Shown here: positions 37,087-44,594 of the stretch, in pieces | Position numbering within the stretch: the first letter of the stretch is position 1 | Layout: each line of letters begins with the position of its first letter | From: Allobosea sp. 117 | Lineage (GTDB): Bacteria > Pseudomonadota > Alphaproteobacteria > Rhizobiales > Xanthobacteraceae | Assembly (NCBI RefSeq): GCF_000702305.1 | Contig: NZ_JNLC01000011.1 | Location: 62,001 to 126,000, forward strand | Direction: 5' to 3' | Length of the DNA stretch: 64,000 nucleotides | Program-made: the position numbers and the translations under genes | The notes under the pieces: generated by a model | What the model saw: only the letters and a program-made list of their open reading frames with translations | Told to the model about the DNA's origin: nothing | The model's database searches: none

Positions 37087-37593
37087 TCACGTCAGCGTCA
37101 GGCGGAAGGGATGGCCTTCGAAGGCCTCGCGGCCGCGGCCGATGGCCTCGATGGCGGCGCGCATCCGGCCCTGTCGGCCCAGCACATCGTCGGCGATCGC
37201 CACCATCAGCGCATTCGGCGTGGCGCTCGGCGAGGCGGTGCGCAGAGTGCTGGCGATCCCGGCCTCATCGGCATCCGGCTGCAGCGCGCAGGCGGCGATA
37301 TAGGCCGAGGCGGTGGAGCGCGAGATGCCGGCGAAGCAGTGCACCACCAGCGGCGCCTCGCGCGGCCAGCGGCGCGCAAAGCCGATGATCGCCTCGACAT
37401 GATCGAGGCTCGGATGGGTCAACCCTTCTTGCGGCGCGACGATGTCGTTGAAGCCGATGAAGAGGTGGTCCTCGGCGGCAACGCCGGCCGGGCGGGCCAC
37501 CGCGGTGTTGGCATTGATGACGCTGAGCACATGACGCGCGCGGCTCATGCGTACCGTGTCCTGCAGCCGCGACAGTGGGCAGACATAGATCAT
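37087..37593 (-). CDS. Tyrosine/dual-specificity phosphatase-like protein
   Basis: The 168-residue cytoplasmic protein has the PTP signature HCFAGISRST with catalytic Cys86 and Arg92, and a candidate general acid in the VAPQEGLTHPSLDH loop upstream. Proteins of this type are common in alphaproteobacteria but untested. AGGAGAC overlaps the end of the upstream HD gene and supports the ATG at 37593. It is the last gene of the ygfZ-tag-HD-PTP group, with 10 bases between it and the HD gene. Confidence 0.85.
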   Translation of the reverse strand: MIYVCPLSRLQDTVRMSRARHVLSVINANTAVARPAGVAAEDHLFIGFNDIVAPQEGLTHPSLDHVEAIIGFARRWPREAPLVVHCFAGISRSTASAYIAACALQPDADEAGIASTLRTASPSATPNALMVAIADDVLGRQGRMRAAIEAIGRGREAFEGHPFRLTLT

Positions 37594-37603
37594 CGGCCGT
37601 CTC

Positions 37604-38290
37604 CTATCCGACGATGTCGCGGAAGCGCGCCAGGAAGCGCGCCTTCGCCTCATCAGCACTCCAGGGTGCCAGATGGTGCTTCTCGCTCGCCGGATCGAGC
37701 GGGAAGGGGTGCCCGAAGAACCCCCGCGCCTCGGCGAGATCGAAGCCGGCGAGCCGCGTGGCCTCGAGGAAGGCGCTGGCGCGGTCGGCCTCCTTGACGA
37801 CCCGGACCAGTGCCGCCGGCCAGACGGTGGGCAGGCCGAAGCGCAGCGATATGGCGGCGAGCAGACGCGCTTCCACCGCCTTGTAGTCGCCGCCCAGCAC
37901 CGCCTTGAACGGGCTGATCATGTCGCCGATGACATATTCCGGCGCGTCGTGCAGCAGCACGGCGAGCCGCCAGCGCCGGTCGAGGTCGATCCCGCGCGCC
38001 TGCGCCTGCCGCCGCGCGATCAGCTCCACCAGCACTGAGTGCTGCGCCACCGAGAAGATGTTCGGCCCGTGGGTCTGCCCGTTCCAGCGGGCGACGCGGG
38101 CGAGGCCGTGGGCGATGTCCTCGACCTCGATGTCGAGCGGCGACGGGTCGAGCAGGTCGAGCCGCCGGCCGGAGAGCATGCGCTGCCAGGCCCGGGGCGG
38201 CTTGGCAGCCCTGGTCTTGGCAGCCGGTTTGGCGTGCGGCTTCGGCGGATCGGCCGCGGCGATGGGCTTGGCGTGGGGCCGCGCGGTCAT
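37604..38290 (-). CDS. HD-domain phosphohydrolase (YfbR-like)
   Basis: The 228-residue protein has an HD fold with His in VAQHSVLV, the HD pair in LLHDAPEYVIGDMISPFK and a distal Asp in KEADRASAF. This is the pattern of the YfbR 5'-deoxynucleotidase group. The first 40 residues are Lys/Pro/Ala-rich and probably disordered. The ATG overlaps the tag stop (ATGA), so it is co-translated with a DNA glycosylase, consistent with nucleotide-pool or repair-linked work. Confidence 0.87.
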   Translation of the reverse strand: MTARPHAKPIAAADPPKPHAKPAAKTRAAKPPRAWQRMLSGRRLDLLDPSPLDIEVEDIAHGLARVARWNGQTHGPNIFSVAQHSVLVELIARRQAQARGIDLDRRWRLAVLLHDAPEYVIGDMISPFKAVLGGDYKAVEARLLAAISLRFGLPTVWPAALVRVVKEADRASAFLEATRLAGFDLAEARGFFGHPFPLDPASEKHHLAPWSADEAKARFLARFRDIVG

Positions 38291-38886
38291 ATCCGGTCCG
38301 CTCCTGCGGCCCTGCCATGGCGGTGGCAGGCGACGACATGGTCGTCCACCATGCCGACTGCCTGCATGAAGGCGTAGACGATGGTCGGGCCGACGAAGTT
38401 GAAGCCGCGCGCCTTCAGTTCCTTCGACATGGCCTGCGCGGCCGGCGAGGTGACGATCGGCGGGTCCTCCGGCCGGCGGCGATTGTCGAGCACCGGGCCG
38501 TTGATACCCCAGAGCAGCTTCGAGAAACCCGGCCCCTTCTCCATGATGTCGAGATAGGAACGGGCGGAGCGCACCGTCGCCTCGATCTTGGCGCGGTTGC
38601 GCACGATGCCCGGATCGGCCATCAGCACCTCGACCTTCTCCGACCCGTATCGAGCAATGACCTCCGGCTCGAAACTATCGAAGGCGCGGCGGAAATTGTC
38701 GCGCTTCCTCAATATGGTGATCCAGGCGAGACCGGCCTGGAAGCCGTCGAGGATCAGCTTCTCGAACAGCGCGCGGTCGTCATATTCCGGCACGCCCCAT
38801 TCGGTGTCGTGATAGGCGACATAGAGCGGGTCGGTGCCGCACCATTGGCAGCGGGTCAATCCATCGGCGTGGACGTGGACGGTCAC
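38287..38886 (-). CDS. tag: DNA-3-methyladenine glycosylase I
   Basis: Base-excision enzyme that removes 3-methyladenine. The 199-residue product shows the zinc ligands Cys13 and His26 (CQWCGTDPLYVAYHDTEWG), the FEKLILDGFQAGLAW active-site segment with its glutamate, and the C-terminal HVVACHRH that provides the other zinc ligands. The start is GTG at 38886 with GAGGGAG six bases upstream. It lies 11 bases after ygfZ and overlaps the HD gene. Confidence 0.94.
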   Translation of the reverse strand: MTVHVHADGLTRCQWCGTDPLYVAYHDTEWGVPEYDDRALFEKLILDGFQAGLAWITILRKRDNFRRAFDSFEPEVIARYGSEKVEVLMADPGIVRNRAKIEATVRSARSYLDIMEKGPGFSKLLWGINGPVLDNRRRPEDPPIVTSPAAQAMSKELKARGFNFVGPTIVYAFMQAVGMVDDHVVACHRHGRAAGADRI

Positions 38887-38897
38887 GCGGCGCTCCC

Positions 38898-39746
38898 TCA
38901 GGCTGCGGTTTCGGTGCCGGGAATGTCGAAGCGCGCCCAGTCGAGCTTCTCGGGCACCAGCGCGGCGCCGTCCGCCTCGACGATCTGACCGGCCGCGCGG
39001 GCCTCGGCCAGCCGGTCGAGCCGCACGAGGGCGAGCACCCGCCCCTCGATGCCGGAGCCGACGCGCCCGATGCCCTTGCCGCCGGCGAGAATCTCGGTGC
39101 CTGGCGCGGGCGGCGGGCCACAGACCGCGAAGGGCACGACGCGGGTGCGGGCGGTGCCGCGATGCTGCATGCGGCTGACGATCTCCTGGCCGACATAGCA
39201 GCCCTTGTCGAAGTCGATGCCGGTGAGCTGGTCCATGTCCGCCTCGTGGGGGAAGGCGTCGCCATAGAGGAAGTCCCGGCCTCCCTCCGGCACGCCGAGC
39301 GCCACGCGGTGCGCCTGCCATTCAGCCTCGTCGACGACGGCCAGATTCGCCGCTTCGCCCTTCGGCAGCAGGAAGCGGCGGCCGAGCGCCGGCAGGCGGG
39401 GATCCTCATAAGCGGGGGCGTCGACCACCGGGCTCGCGCCGCCCCAGGCGACGGCGACGGCGAGGTCGTCGAGCGCGCCGATCTCGACCTTGGCGCGCAG
39501 CCGGTAGAGCGACAGGCGCTTCAACAGGTCCGGCAGCGCGAGGGCTGGCACGTCGAGCCGGAAGCCGCCCTCGGTGCCGAGTACGAACATGTCCGTGACG
39601 ATCTTGCCCTGCGGTGTCAGCAGCGCCGCATAGCGCGCCGCGCCCGGCGCCGGCATGCGGGCGGTCAGCAGGTTGTCGAGGAAATGCGTCGCGTCGGGTC
39701 CTGCGACCCGCGCCACCGCCCGATCCTTCAGTACCGCGATCGGCAT
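38898..39746 (-). CDS. ygfZ: tRNA-modifying/Fe-S assembly protein YgfZ
   Basis: Folate-binding protein of the YgfZ/IbaG57 (GcvT-like) group that helps maintain certain Fe-S enzymes such as MiaB. The 282-residue product contains the signature KGCYVGQE (about residue 190) with its conserved cysteine. GGAGAG precedes the ATG. It heads a four-gene minus-strand group (ygfZ-tag-HD-PTP). A client of YgfZ, miaB, lies at 19.7 kb. Confidence 0.93.
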   Translation of the reverse strand: MPIAVLKDRAVARVAGPDATHFLDNLLTARMPAPGAARYAALLTPQGKIVTDMFVLGTEGGFRLDVPALALPDLLKRLSLYRLRAKVEIGALDDLAVAVAWGGASPVVDAPAYEDPRLPALGRRFLLPKGEAANLAVVDEAEWQAHRVALGVPEGGRDFLYGDAFPHEADMDQLTGIDFDKGCYVGQEIVSRMQHRGTARTRVVPFAVCGPPPAPGTEILAGGKGIGRVGSGIEGRVLALVRLDRLAEARAAGQIVEADGAALVPEKLDWARFDIPGTETAA

Positions 39747-39859
39747 GGATGACTCTCCGCCAGCCCGTCACAGGGCCGTGTGGCAGAGGTAAAGGCTGGG
39801 AGCGGTGGCGACAAGGGCGCCGGCGAGCGAGCGTGGCACAGCGGCGCGCGGCAGCGGGC

Positions 39860-40717
39860 TTATCCGAACCGGCCGGTGACGTAGGACCGCGTCAGCTCGT
39901 TCCGTGGTGCCACGAAGAGACGGCCGGAGGCGTCGAACTCGATCAGCTCGCCCAGATACATGAAGGCTGTGTAGTCCGAGACCCGGGCAGCCTGCTGCAG
40001 ATTGTGGGTGACGATGACGATGGTGTGGTCGGCCCTGAGCTCCGCGATGGTCTCCTCGATCTTCGCCGTGGTGATCGGATCGAGCGCCGAGCACGGCTCG
40101 TCCAGCAGGATCACCTCGGGCCGCACCGCGAGGGTGCGGGCGATGCAGAGGCGCTGCTGCTGCCCGCCGGAAAGGCTCAGCCCGCTGGTCGCAAGGATAT
40201 CGCGCACTTCCTCCCACAGCGCGGCGCGGCGGAGCGCGTCCTCGACCCGCCCGTCCAGCTCGGAGGGGGAGAGTTCCTCGTTGAGCCGTATGCCGAGCGC
40301 CACATTGTCGTAGATCGACATGGGGAACGGCGTCGGCTTCTGCATGACCATGCCGACGCGGGTACGCAGCGAGAGCACGTCCATCGAAGGATCTAGCAGG
40401 TTCACGCCGTCGAGCAGCACCTCGCCGGCCACGTGCTGGTCGGGATAGAGCTCATAGATGCGGTTGAACACGCGCAGCAGCGTGGACTTGCCGCAGCCGG
40501 ACGGACCAATCAACGCGGTCACCCTGTTGCGGTAGATCGGCAGCGAGACGTCCCTCAGCGCCACCGTCTCGCCATAGCGGAAGGTGAGGTGCGAGACCTG
40601 AAGCTTCACGACAGGATCAGCTGCGACGCCCCGGCCGGCCGAGCCTGCCTCGGAAGGCACGGCGGTTTGCGGCCGCTCCGCGCCTTCGGCGATCATCGCA
40701 GCCGGTTCGATCGACAT
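39860..40717 (-). CDS. Second PstB-like phosphate ABC transporter ATPase (orphan)
   Basis: The 285-residue protein is a full PstB: Walker [10 protein letters not shown] (71-79), the Q-loop [13 protein letters not shown], signature LSGGQQQR, Walker B VILLDEP and the terminal SYVTGRFG. Compared with the operon copy it has an N-terminal extension of about 15-20 residues and many substitutions, so it is a diverged paralogue, not a recent duplicate. No permease or binding protein is nearby. It may swap into PstSCA or serve another importer. The ribosome-binding site is weak, and a Crp/Fnr regulator lies upstream on the same strand. Confidence 0.92.
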   Translation of the reverse strand: MSIEPAAMIAEGAERPQTAVPSEAGSAGRGVAADPVVKLQVSHLTFRYGETVALRDVSLPIYRNRVTALIGPSGCGKSTLLRVFNRIYELYPDQHVAGEVLLDGVNLLDPSMDVLSLRTRVGMVMQKPTPFPMSIYDNVALGIRLNEELSPSELDGRVEDALRRAALWEEVRDILATSGLSLSGGQQQRLCIARTLAVRPEVILLDEPCSALDPITTAKIEETIAELRADHTIVIVTHNLQQAARVSDYTAFMYLGELIEFDASGRLFVAPRNELTRSYVTGRFG

Positions 40718-40787
40718 AAGTGCGATGCCCCGCGTTCACTCGACGGCATATTTGCACAGTGCGAAATGCCGGCCTTGCGCTGAATCA

Positions 40788-40804
40788 CGTCATCCGAACG
40801 TCAT
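40788..40804 (+). promoter_or_regulatory. 11-base-spaced direct repeat upstream of the orphan pstB
   Basis: CGTCAT occurs at 40788-40793 and again at 40799-40804, a period of exactly 11 bases as in Pho boxes. The orientation is opposite to the pstB gene it precedes, and the half-sites match the Pho consensus (CTGTCAT) in only part. A separate imperfect palindrome, TTTGCAC-A-GTGCGAA (40751-40765), lies nearer the start codon. Confidence 0.25.
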
Positions 40805-40826
40805 ATCCCCATCCCAGCCGCGCCCG

Positions 40827-41639
40827 TCACGGGCGGAACAGCGGTCCGTTGGTGACGATCAGGCCGCCGCCATGGCCGTTGCCGTTGGGATAGACGCCGC
40901 CGAGCACGTCGTCGAAATGGCGGCGCACCAGATCGTTGCAGTTGCAGCTCAGCTCCCGCAGCCGTTCCGGGCTGCCGATGCGCAGCCGCCCGCGCCGCGT
41001 CTCCACCGCGCCGGCAGCGCGCAGCGCCTGCACCACGCGGCCGATATAGGAGCGCCCGACGGCGAGATTGGCGGCGAGCTGCTCCTGGGTGAGGCGCAGG
41101 TCGGCCTCGCCGGTGCGATCGCGCGCGGCGAGCAGCCATTTCGCGGTGCGCTGCTCGATCGAGTGCGCGGCATTGCAGGCGACCGACTGGAATATCTGCG
41201 CCAGCAGGCAGTCGGCATAGCGCGCGAACAGGTTCCTCAGGGTCGGCGAGGCCGCCTTGGCGCGGTCCAGCTCACCGACATCGAGCCTGAGCAGCGGTCC
41301 GCCGATCTGCACCACAGCGCGGGCATACGCCGGCAGGCGGCCCTGGCTGACGATGCCGCCGACCGCTCCCTCCCGGCCGATCAGCCCGATCTCGACGGCG
41401 CGGCCGTCCTCGAGCAGCACCATGAAGGAGACGACAGCCTGCGCACAGGGAAAATAGACCGTCCGCACGTCCTCGCCCGGCTCGTAGAGTACCGCGCCGG
41501 CCGGCCGGTCGATGCGCCGGAGCACGCCGCGGATGAGGGCGAAGTCCGTCTCGCGCAGCGCGCCGAGCAAATTGTTGCCACCCGAGGAGATCCCGTTCGT
41601 GCCGGCTCCCGTGCCCTCCGGCGAATCGATATCCCGCAT
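40827..41639 (-). CDS. Crp/Fnr-family transcriptional regulator
   Basis: The 270-residue protein has an N-terminal cNMP-binding-like beta barrel (about 25-145), a dimer helix and a C-terminal winged helix (LTQEQLAANLAVGRSYIGRVVQALRAAGAV). It lacks the N-terminal cysteine cluster of oxygen-sensing Fnr, so the effector is unknown. A C-terminal tail with CNCN and a glycine-rich end goes beyond the usual Crp length. It is divergent from a HisKA_2 sensor kinase and is followed by the orphan pstB after 109 bases. Confidence 0.9.
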   Translation of the reverse strand: MRDIDSPEGTGAGTNGISSGGNNLLGALRETDFALIRGVLRRIDRPAGAVLYEPGEDVRTVYFPCAQAVVSFMVLLEDGRAVEIGLIGREGAVGGIVSQGRLPAYARAVVQIGGPLLRLDVGELDRAKAASPTLRNLFARYADCLLAQIFQSVACNAAHSIEQRTAKWLLAARDRTGEADLRLTQEQLAANLAVGRSYIGRVVQALRAAGAVETRRGRLRIGSPERLRELSCNCNDLVRRHFDDVLGGVYPNGNGHGGGLIVTNGPLFRP

Positions 41640-41707
41640 GTTCGATTTCCCTGGCTCCGTCCGCCCGGCTCAACCGGTCGCCCTCTCAATGCGCGAGCCG
41701 GCGAAAT

Positions 41708-41726
41708 GTTCACTAGTGCGCAGAAC
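41708..41726. promoter_or_regulatory. Inverted repeat in the Crp/Fnr - sensor kinase divergent region
   Basis: GTTC (41708-41711) and GAAC (41723-41726) flank the 8-bp palindrome CACTAGTG (41711-41718). It lies 68 bases before the Crp/Fnr start and 80 bases before the kinase start. It could be an operator for autoregulation; the match to any known motif is not established. Confidence 0.25.
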
Positions 41727-41806
41727 TCGCGCCCCGATGTGTCTAGAAGAATGCAGATGGGTCGCGCATAGCCAGGGCGGGGGGTATCGGGTGAGGAGTG
41801 CGGCGC

Positions 41807-42907
41807 ATGACGATTGCAATCCGCGAGCGAGCGATCCGGGCAGGGACCGTGGGCGGCGCGTGCGTCTCCATGGCTGAAGGGCACTCCCGGCCGCGGGCCG
41901 ATTCCGTCTTCTGGCGGCTCAACGGCATGGCGCGGCCGCTCCGCCGCCATCCCTTTCTCGGCGATCTCGCCGGCCTCGGCCTCCTGCTGCTGGCCTTTCT
42001 CACGCGTCTCGCCATCGATCCGGCGCTGCCGCCCGGCTTTCCCTTCATCACCTTCTTCCCGGTGGTGGTGCTCGCCACCTTCCTCGGCGGGCTGCGGCCG
42101 GGCATCGTCTGCGCACTGCTCGGCGCGGCCGTCTCCTGGGCGTTCTTCATCGGCCCGGCAAACGGCATGCGGTTCGACGGACCATCGGCGCTGGCCATCG
42201 TCTTCTTCCTGTTTGTCTCGGCCATCGATATCGCGCTGGTGCATTTCAGCATCCGGGCGCTGGATCTGCTGGAACAGGAAAAGGAGCTCTCCGCGCAGCT
42301 CTACGAGCAGCAGCGCACCCTGTTCCAGGAGCTGCAACACCGTGTCGCCAACAGCATGCAGTTCGTCGCCGGCTTGCTCGCCCTGCACAAGCGCCGCGCG
42401 AGCGAGACCGCGGTCGACCCCGGCCTAGTGATCGATGCGGCCCGCGTGCGGATCGAGACCATCGCGCGGATCCATCGGCGGCTGTACGACCCGCAGCGGC
42501 TGAATCTGCCGACGGCGCAATATCTCAGCGAGCTCTGCGCCGACCTCATCGCCACCTCGGGCACGTCGGTGAGCTGCGATGTCCGGGCCCCGAACCTGAC
42601 GCTCAACATGGCACAGCTCACCACGCTGTCGCTGCTGGTCGCGGAAATCGTCACCAACTCGCTGAAGCATGCCTTCACCGCCCAGATGCAGGGGCGCATC
42701 GGCATCGTCATCGAAGCCCTGCCGGAACGCCGCTATCGCGTGACCGTCGCCGACAACGGGCGCGGCGTGCCGGCCGGCTTCGATCCGGCGAGCGGCAACA
42801 GCCTCGGCTTCCGCATCATCCAGGCGCTCGCCATGCAGCTCGGCGGCACGGTGAAATATTCCGGTGGCGGCGGCACGCGCGTCGAGATCGAGTTCGCCCT
42901 CGCCTGA
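41807..42907 (+). CDS. Sensor histidine kinase (DUF4118 membrane domain, HisKA_2 type)
   Basis: The 366-residue kinase has three or four N-terminal membrane helices of the KdpD/DUF4118 type (about 50-148), a short coiled coil, and a HisKA_2 dimerisation domain with His178 in FQELQHRVANSMQ. The ATPase domain shows LVAEIVTNSLKHAF, VADNGRGVP and LGFRIIQALA. Kinases of this class often feed the PhyR/EcfG stress pathway. GAGGAG lies eight bases before the ATG at 41807. No response regulator is adjacent. Confidence 0.9.
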   Translation: MTIAIRERAIRAGTVGGACVSMAEGHSRPRADSVFWRLNGMARPLRRHPFLGDLAGLGLLLLAFLTRLAIDPALPPGFPFITFFPVVVLATFLGGLRPGIVCALLGAAVSWAFFIGPANGMRFDGPSALAIVFFLFVSAIDIALVHFSIRALDLLEQEKELSAQLYEQQRTLFQELQHRVANSMQFVAGLLALHKRRASETAVDPGLVIDAARVRIETIARIHRRLYDPQRLNLPTAQYLSELCADLIATSGTSVSCDVRAPNLTLNMAQLTTLSLLVAEIVTNSLKHAFTAQMQGRIGIVIEALPERRYRVTVADNGRGVPAGFDPASGNSLGFRIIQALAMQLGGTVKYSGGGGTRVEIEFALA

Positions 42908-42953
42908 GGTCCGGCCATTCCCGCCGGCGGCAAGTTGGTCTGGAGCCCTTTCC

Positions 42954-43053
42954 GATCAGGTGGGATCACCTGATCGAGAAGAAAGTGCTCTCACTCAATA
43001 GTTTGGAGCATGTTCTCATCGCGAAAGTCTTTCAACTTTCGCGGAACATGCTC
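42954..43053. repeat. Composite dispersed palindromic element upstream of dihydroorotase
   Basis: Two structures stand in tandem. The first is GATCAGGTG/CACCTGATC (42954-42962 with 42967-42975), a perfect 9-bp stem with a GGAT loop. The second has outer arms GAGCATGTTC/GAACATGCTC (43006-43015 with 43044-43053) and inner arms GCGAAAGT/ACTTTCGC (43021-43028 with 43035-43042). Similar elements are widespread between genes in Hyphomicrobiales. It fills most of the 182-base gap after the sensor kinase. Confidence 0.85.
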
Positions 43054-43089
43054 TAAGACGCGGCGCTCCCTGACCGCGCGAGGCTCCCC

Positions 43090-44424
43090 ATGACCCAGAC
43101 CTTCGACCTACTGCTCAAGGGCGGCACGGTGGTGAACCAGGACGGGACGGCGCCGCGCGACGTCGGCGTGAAGGACGGCCGGATCGCCGGCATCGGCAGC
43201 TTCGACGCCCGCCAAGCCGGCGAGACGATCGACTGCACGGGGCTGCACATATTGCCGGGCGTCATCGACACCCAGGTGCATTTCCGCGAGCCGGGGCTCA
43301 CTCACAAGGAAGACCTCGAATCGGGTTCGCGCGCGGCGGTGATGGGCGGCGTGACGGCGGTGTTCGAGATGCCGAACACCAATCCGCTCACCATCTCGGG
43401 CGAGGCGCTCGCCGCCAAGATAGCGGCCGCCACGAATCGCATGCATTGCGACTTCGCCTTCTTCGTCGGCGGCACGCATGACAATGTGAAGGACCTGCCG
43501 GAGCTGGAGATGCTGCCGGGCGTGCCCGGGGTGAAGGTCTTCATCGGCTCCTCCACCGGCTCGCTGCTGGTGGCCGACGATCCGGGGGTCAGGGCGATCC
43601 TCAAGGTGATCCGCCGCCGCGCCGCCTTCCACTGCGAGGACGAACCGCGGCTTTCCGAGCGCAAGGGGCTACGGGTGGCAGGCGATGCCTCCTCGCACCC
43701 GGTGTGGCGCGACGAGATCGCCGCGCTCACCGCCACCACCCGGCTCGTCAATCTCGCGCGCGAGGAGGGCAAGCGCGTGCATGTGCTGCACGTCACGTCC
43801 GCCGAGGAGATGGCGTTCCTGCGCGACCACAAGGACGTCGCCACCGTCGAGGTGACGCCGCACCACCTCACCATGGATTCGAGCTGGTACGGGCGGCTCG
43901 GCAGCCTCGTGCAGATGAACCCGCCGGTGCGCGAGGCGCGCCATCGCGCGGCGCTGTGGGACGCGCTGTCGGAAGGGGTCGTCGACGTGCTCGGTTCGGA
44001 TCACGCGCCGCACACGCTGGAGGAGAAGGCCAAGCCCTATCCCGACAGCCCCTCCGGCATGACCGGCGTGCAGACGCTGGTGCCGATGATGCTGGACCAT
44101 GTGAATGCCGGGCGGCTCTCGCTGGAGCGCTTCGTCGACCTGTCCAGCGCCGGGCCGGCGCGCATCTTCGACATCGCCACCAAGGGCCGCATCGCGGTCG
44201 GCTACGACGCCGACTTCACGGTGGTCGACCTGAAGCGGCGCGAGACCATCCGCAACGAATGGATCGCCTCCAAGGCCGGCTGGACGCCCTATGACGGCGT
44301 CGAGGTCACCGGCTGGCCGATCGGCACGCTCATACGCGGGCTGAAGGTGATGTGGGAGGGCGAGCTGACCGCGCCGTCGCGCGGGCGGCCGGTGCGGTTC
44401 CTGGAGACGCTGAAGAAGGCGTGA
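43090..44424 (+). CDS. pyrC: Dihydroorotase (class I)
   Basis: Closes the dihydroorotate ring in pyrimidine synthesis. The 444-residue amidohydrolase has the zinc pair in VIDTQVHFREPG, the metal-bridging lysine in GVKVFIGSSTG, further histidines in FHCEDE and VLHVTSAEE, and the catalytic aspartate in GSDHAPHT. The substrate-binding QMNPPVR segment supports dihydroorotase over allantoinase. GAGG precedes the ATG. It is flanked by two structured repeat elements and has no pyrimidine genes beside it. Confidence 0.92.
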   Translation: MTQTFDLLLKGGTVVNQDGTAPRDVGVKDGRIAGIGSFDARQAGETIDCTGLHILPGVIDTQVHFREPGLTHKEDLESGSRAAVMGGVTAVFEMPNTNPLTISGEALAAKIAAATNRMHCDFAFFVGGTHDNVKDLPELEMLPGVPGVKVFIGSSTGSLLVADDPGVRAILKVIRRRAAFHCEDEPRLSERKGLRVAGDASSHPVWRDEIAALTATTRLVNLAREEGKRVHVLHVTSAEEMAFLRDHKDVATVEVTPHHLTMDSSWYGRLGSLVQMNPPVREARHRAALWDALSEGVVDVLGSDHAPHTLEEKAKPYPDSPSGMTGVQTLVPMMLDHVNAGRLSLERFVDLSSAGPARIFDIATKGRIAVGYDADFTVVDLKRRETIRNEWIASKAGWTPYDGVEVTGWPIGTLIRGLKVMWEGELTAPSRGRPVRFLETLKKA

Positions 44425-44455
44425 GGCGGCCTCTGGCCCTCTAGAAATGCCACGC

Positions 44456-44557
44456 CATCCTGAGGTGCGAGCGCAAGCTCGCCTCGAAGGATGCTTCTTG
44501 CGAGCACCCGGACAACCATCCTTCGAGGCTCGGGCGATGCCCGAGCACCTCAGGATG
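44456..44557. repeat. Four-armed palindromic repeat (CATCCTGAGGTGC type)
   Basis: The element has outer arms CATCCTGAGGTGC/GCACCTCAGGATG (44456-44468 with 44545-44557, 13 bp), middle arms CCTCGAAGGATG/CATCCTTCGAGG (44482-44493 with 44517-44528, 12 bp) and two small hairpins (GCGAGC/GCTCGC at 44467-44482; GCTCGGGC/GCCCGAGC at 44528-44546). This is a known style of intergenic repeat in Hyphomicrobiales. It lies between the convergent pyrC and aldolase genes and may also end their transcripts. Confidence 0.9.
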
Positions 44558-44594
44558 ACGGCCGGCCGGATGGGCAGGAGATGGGCCGACACCC

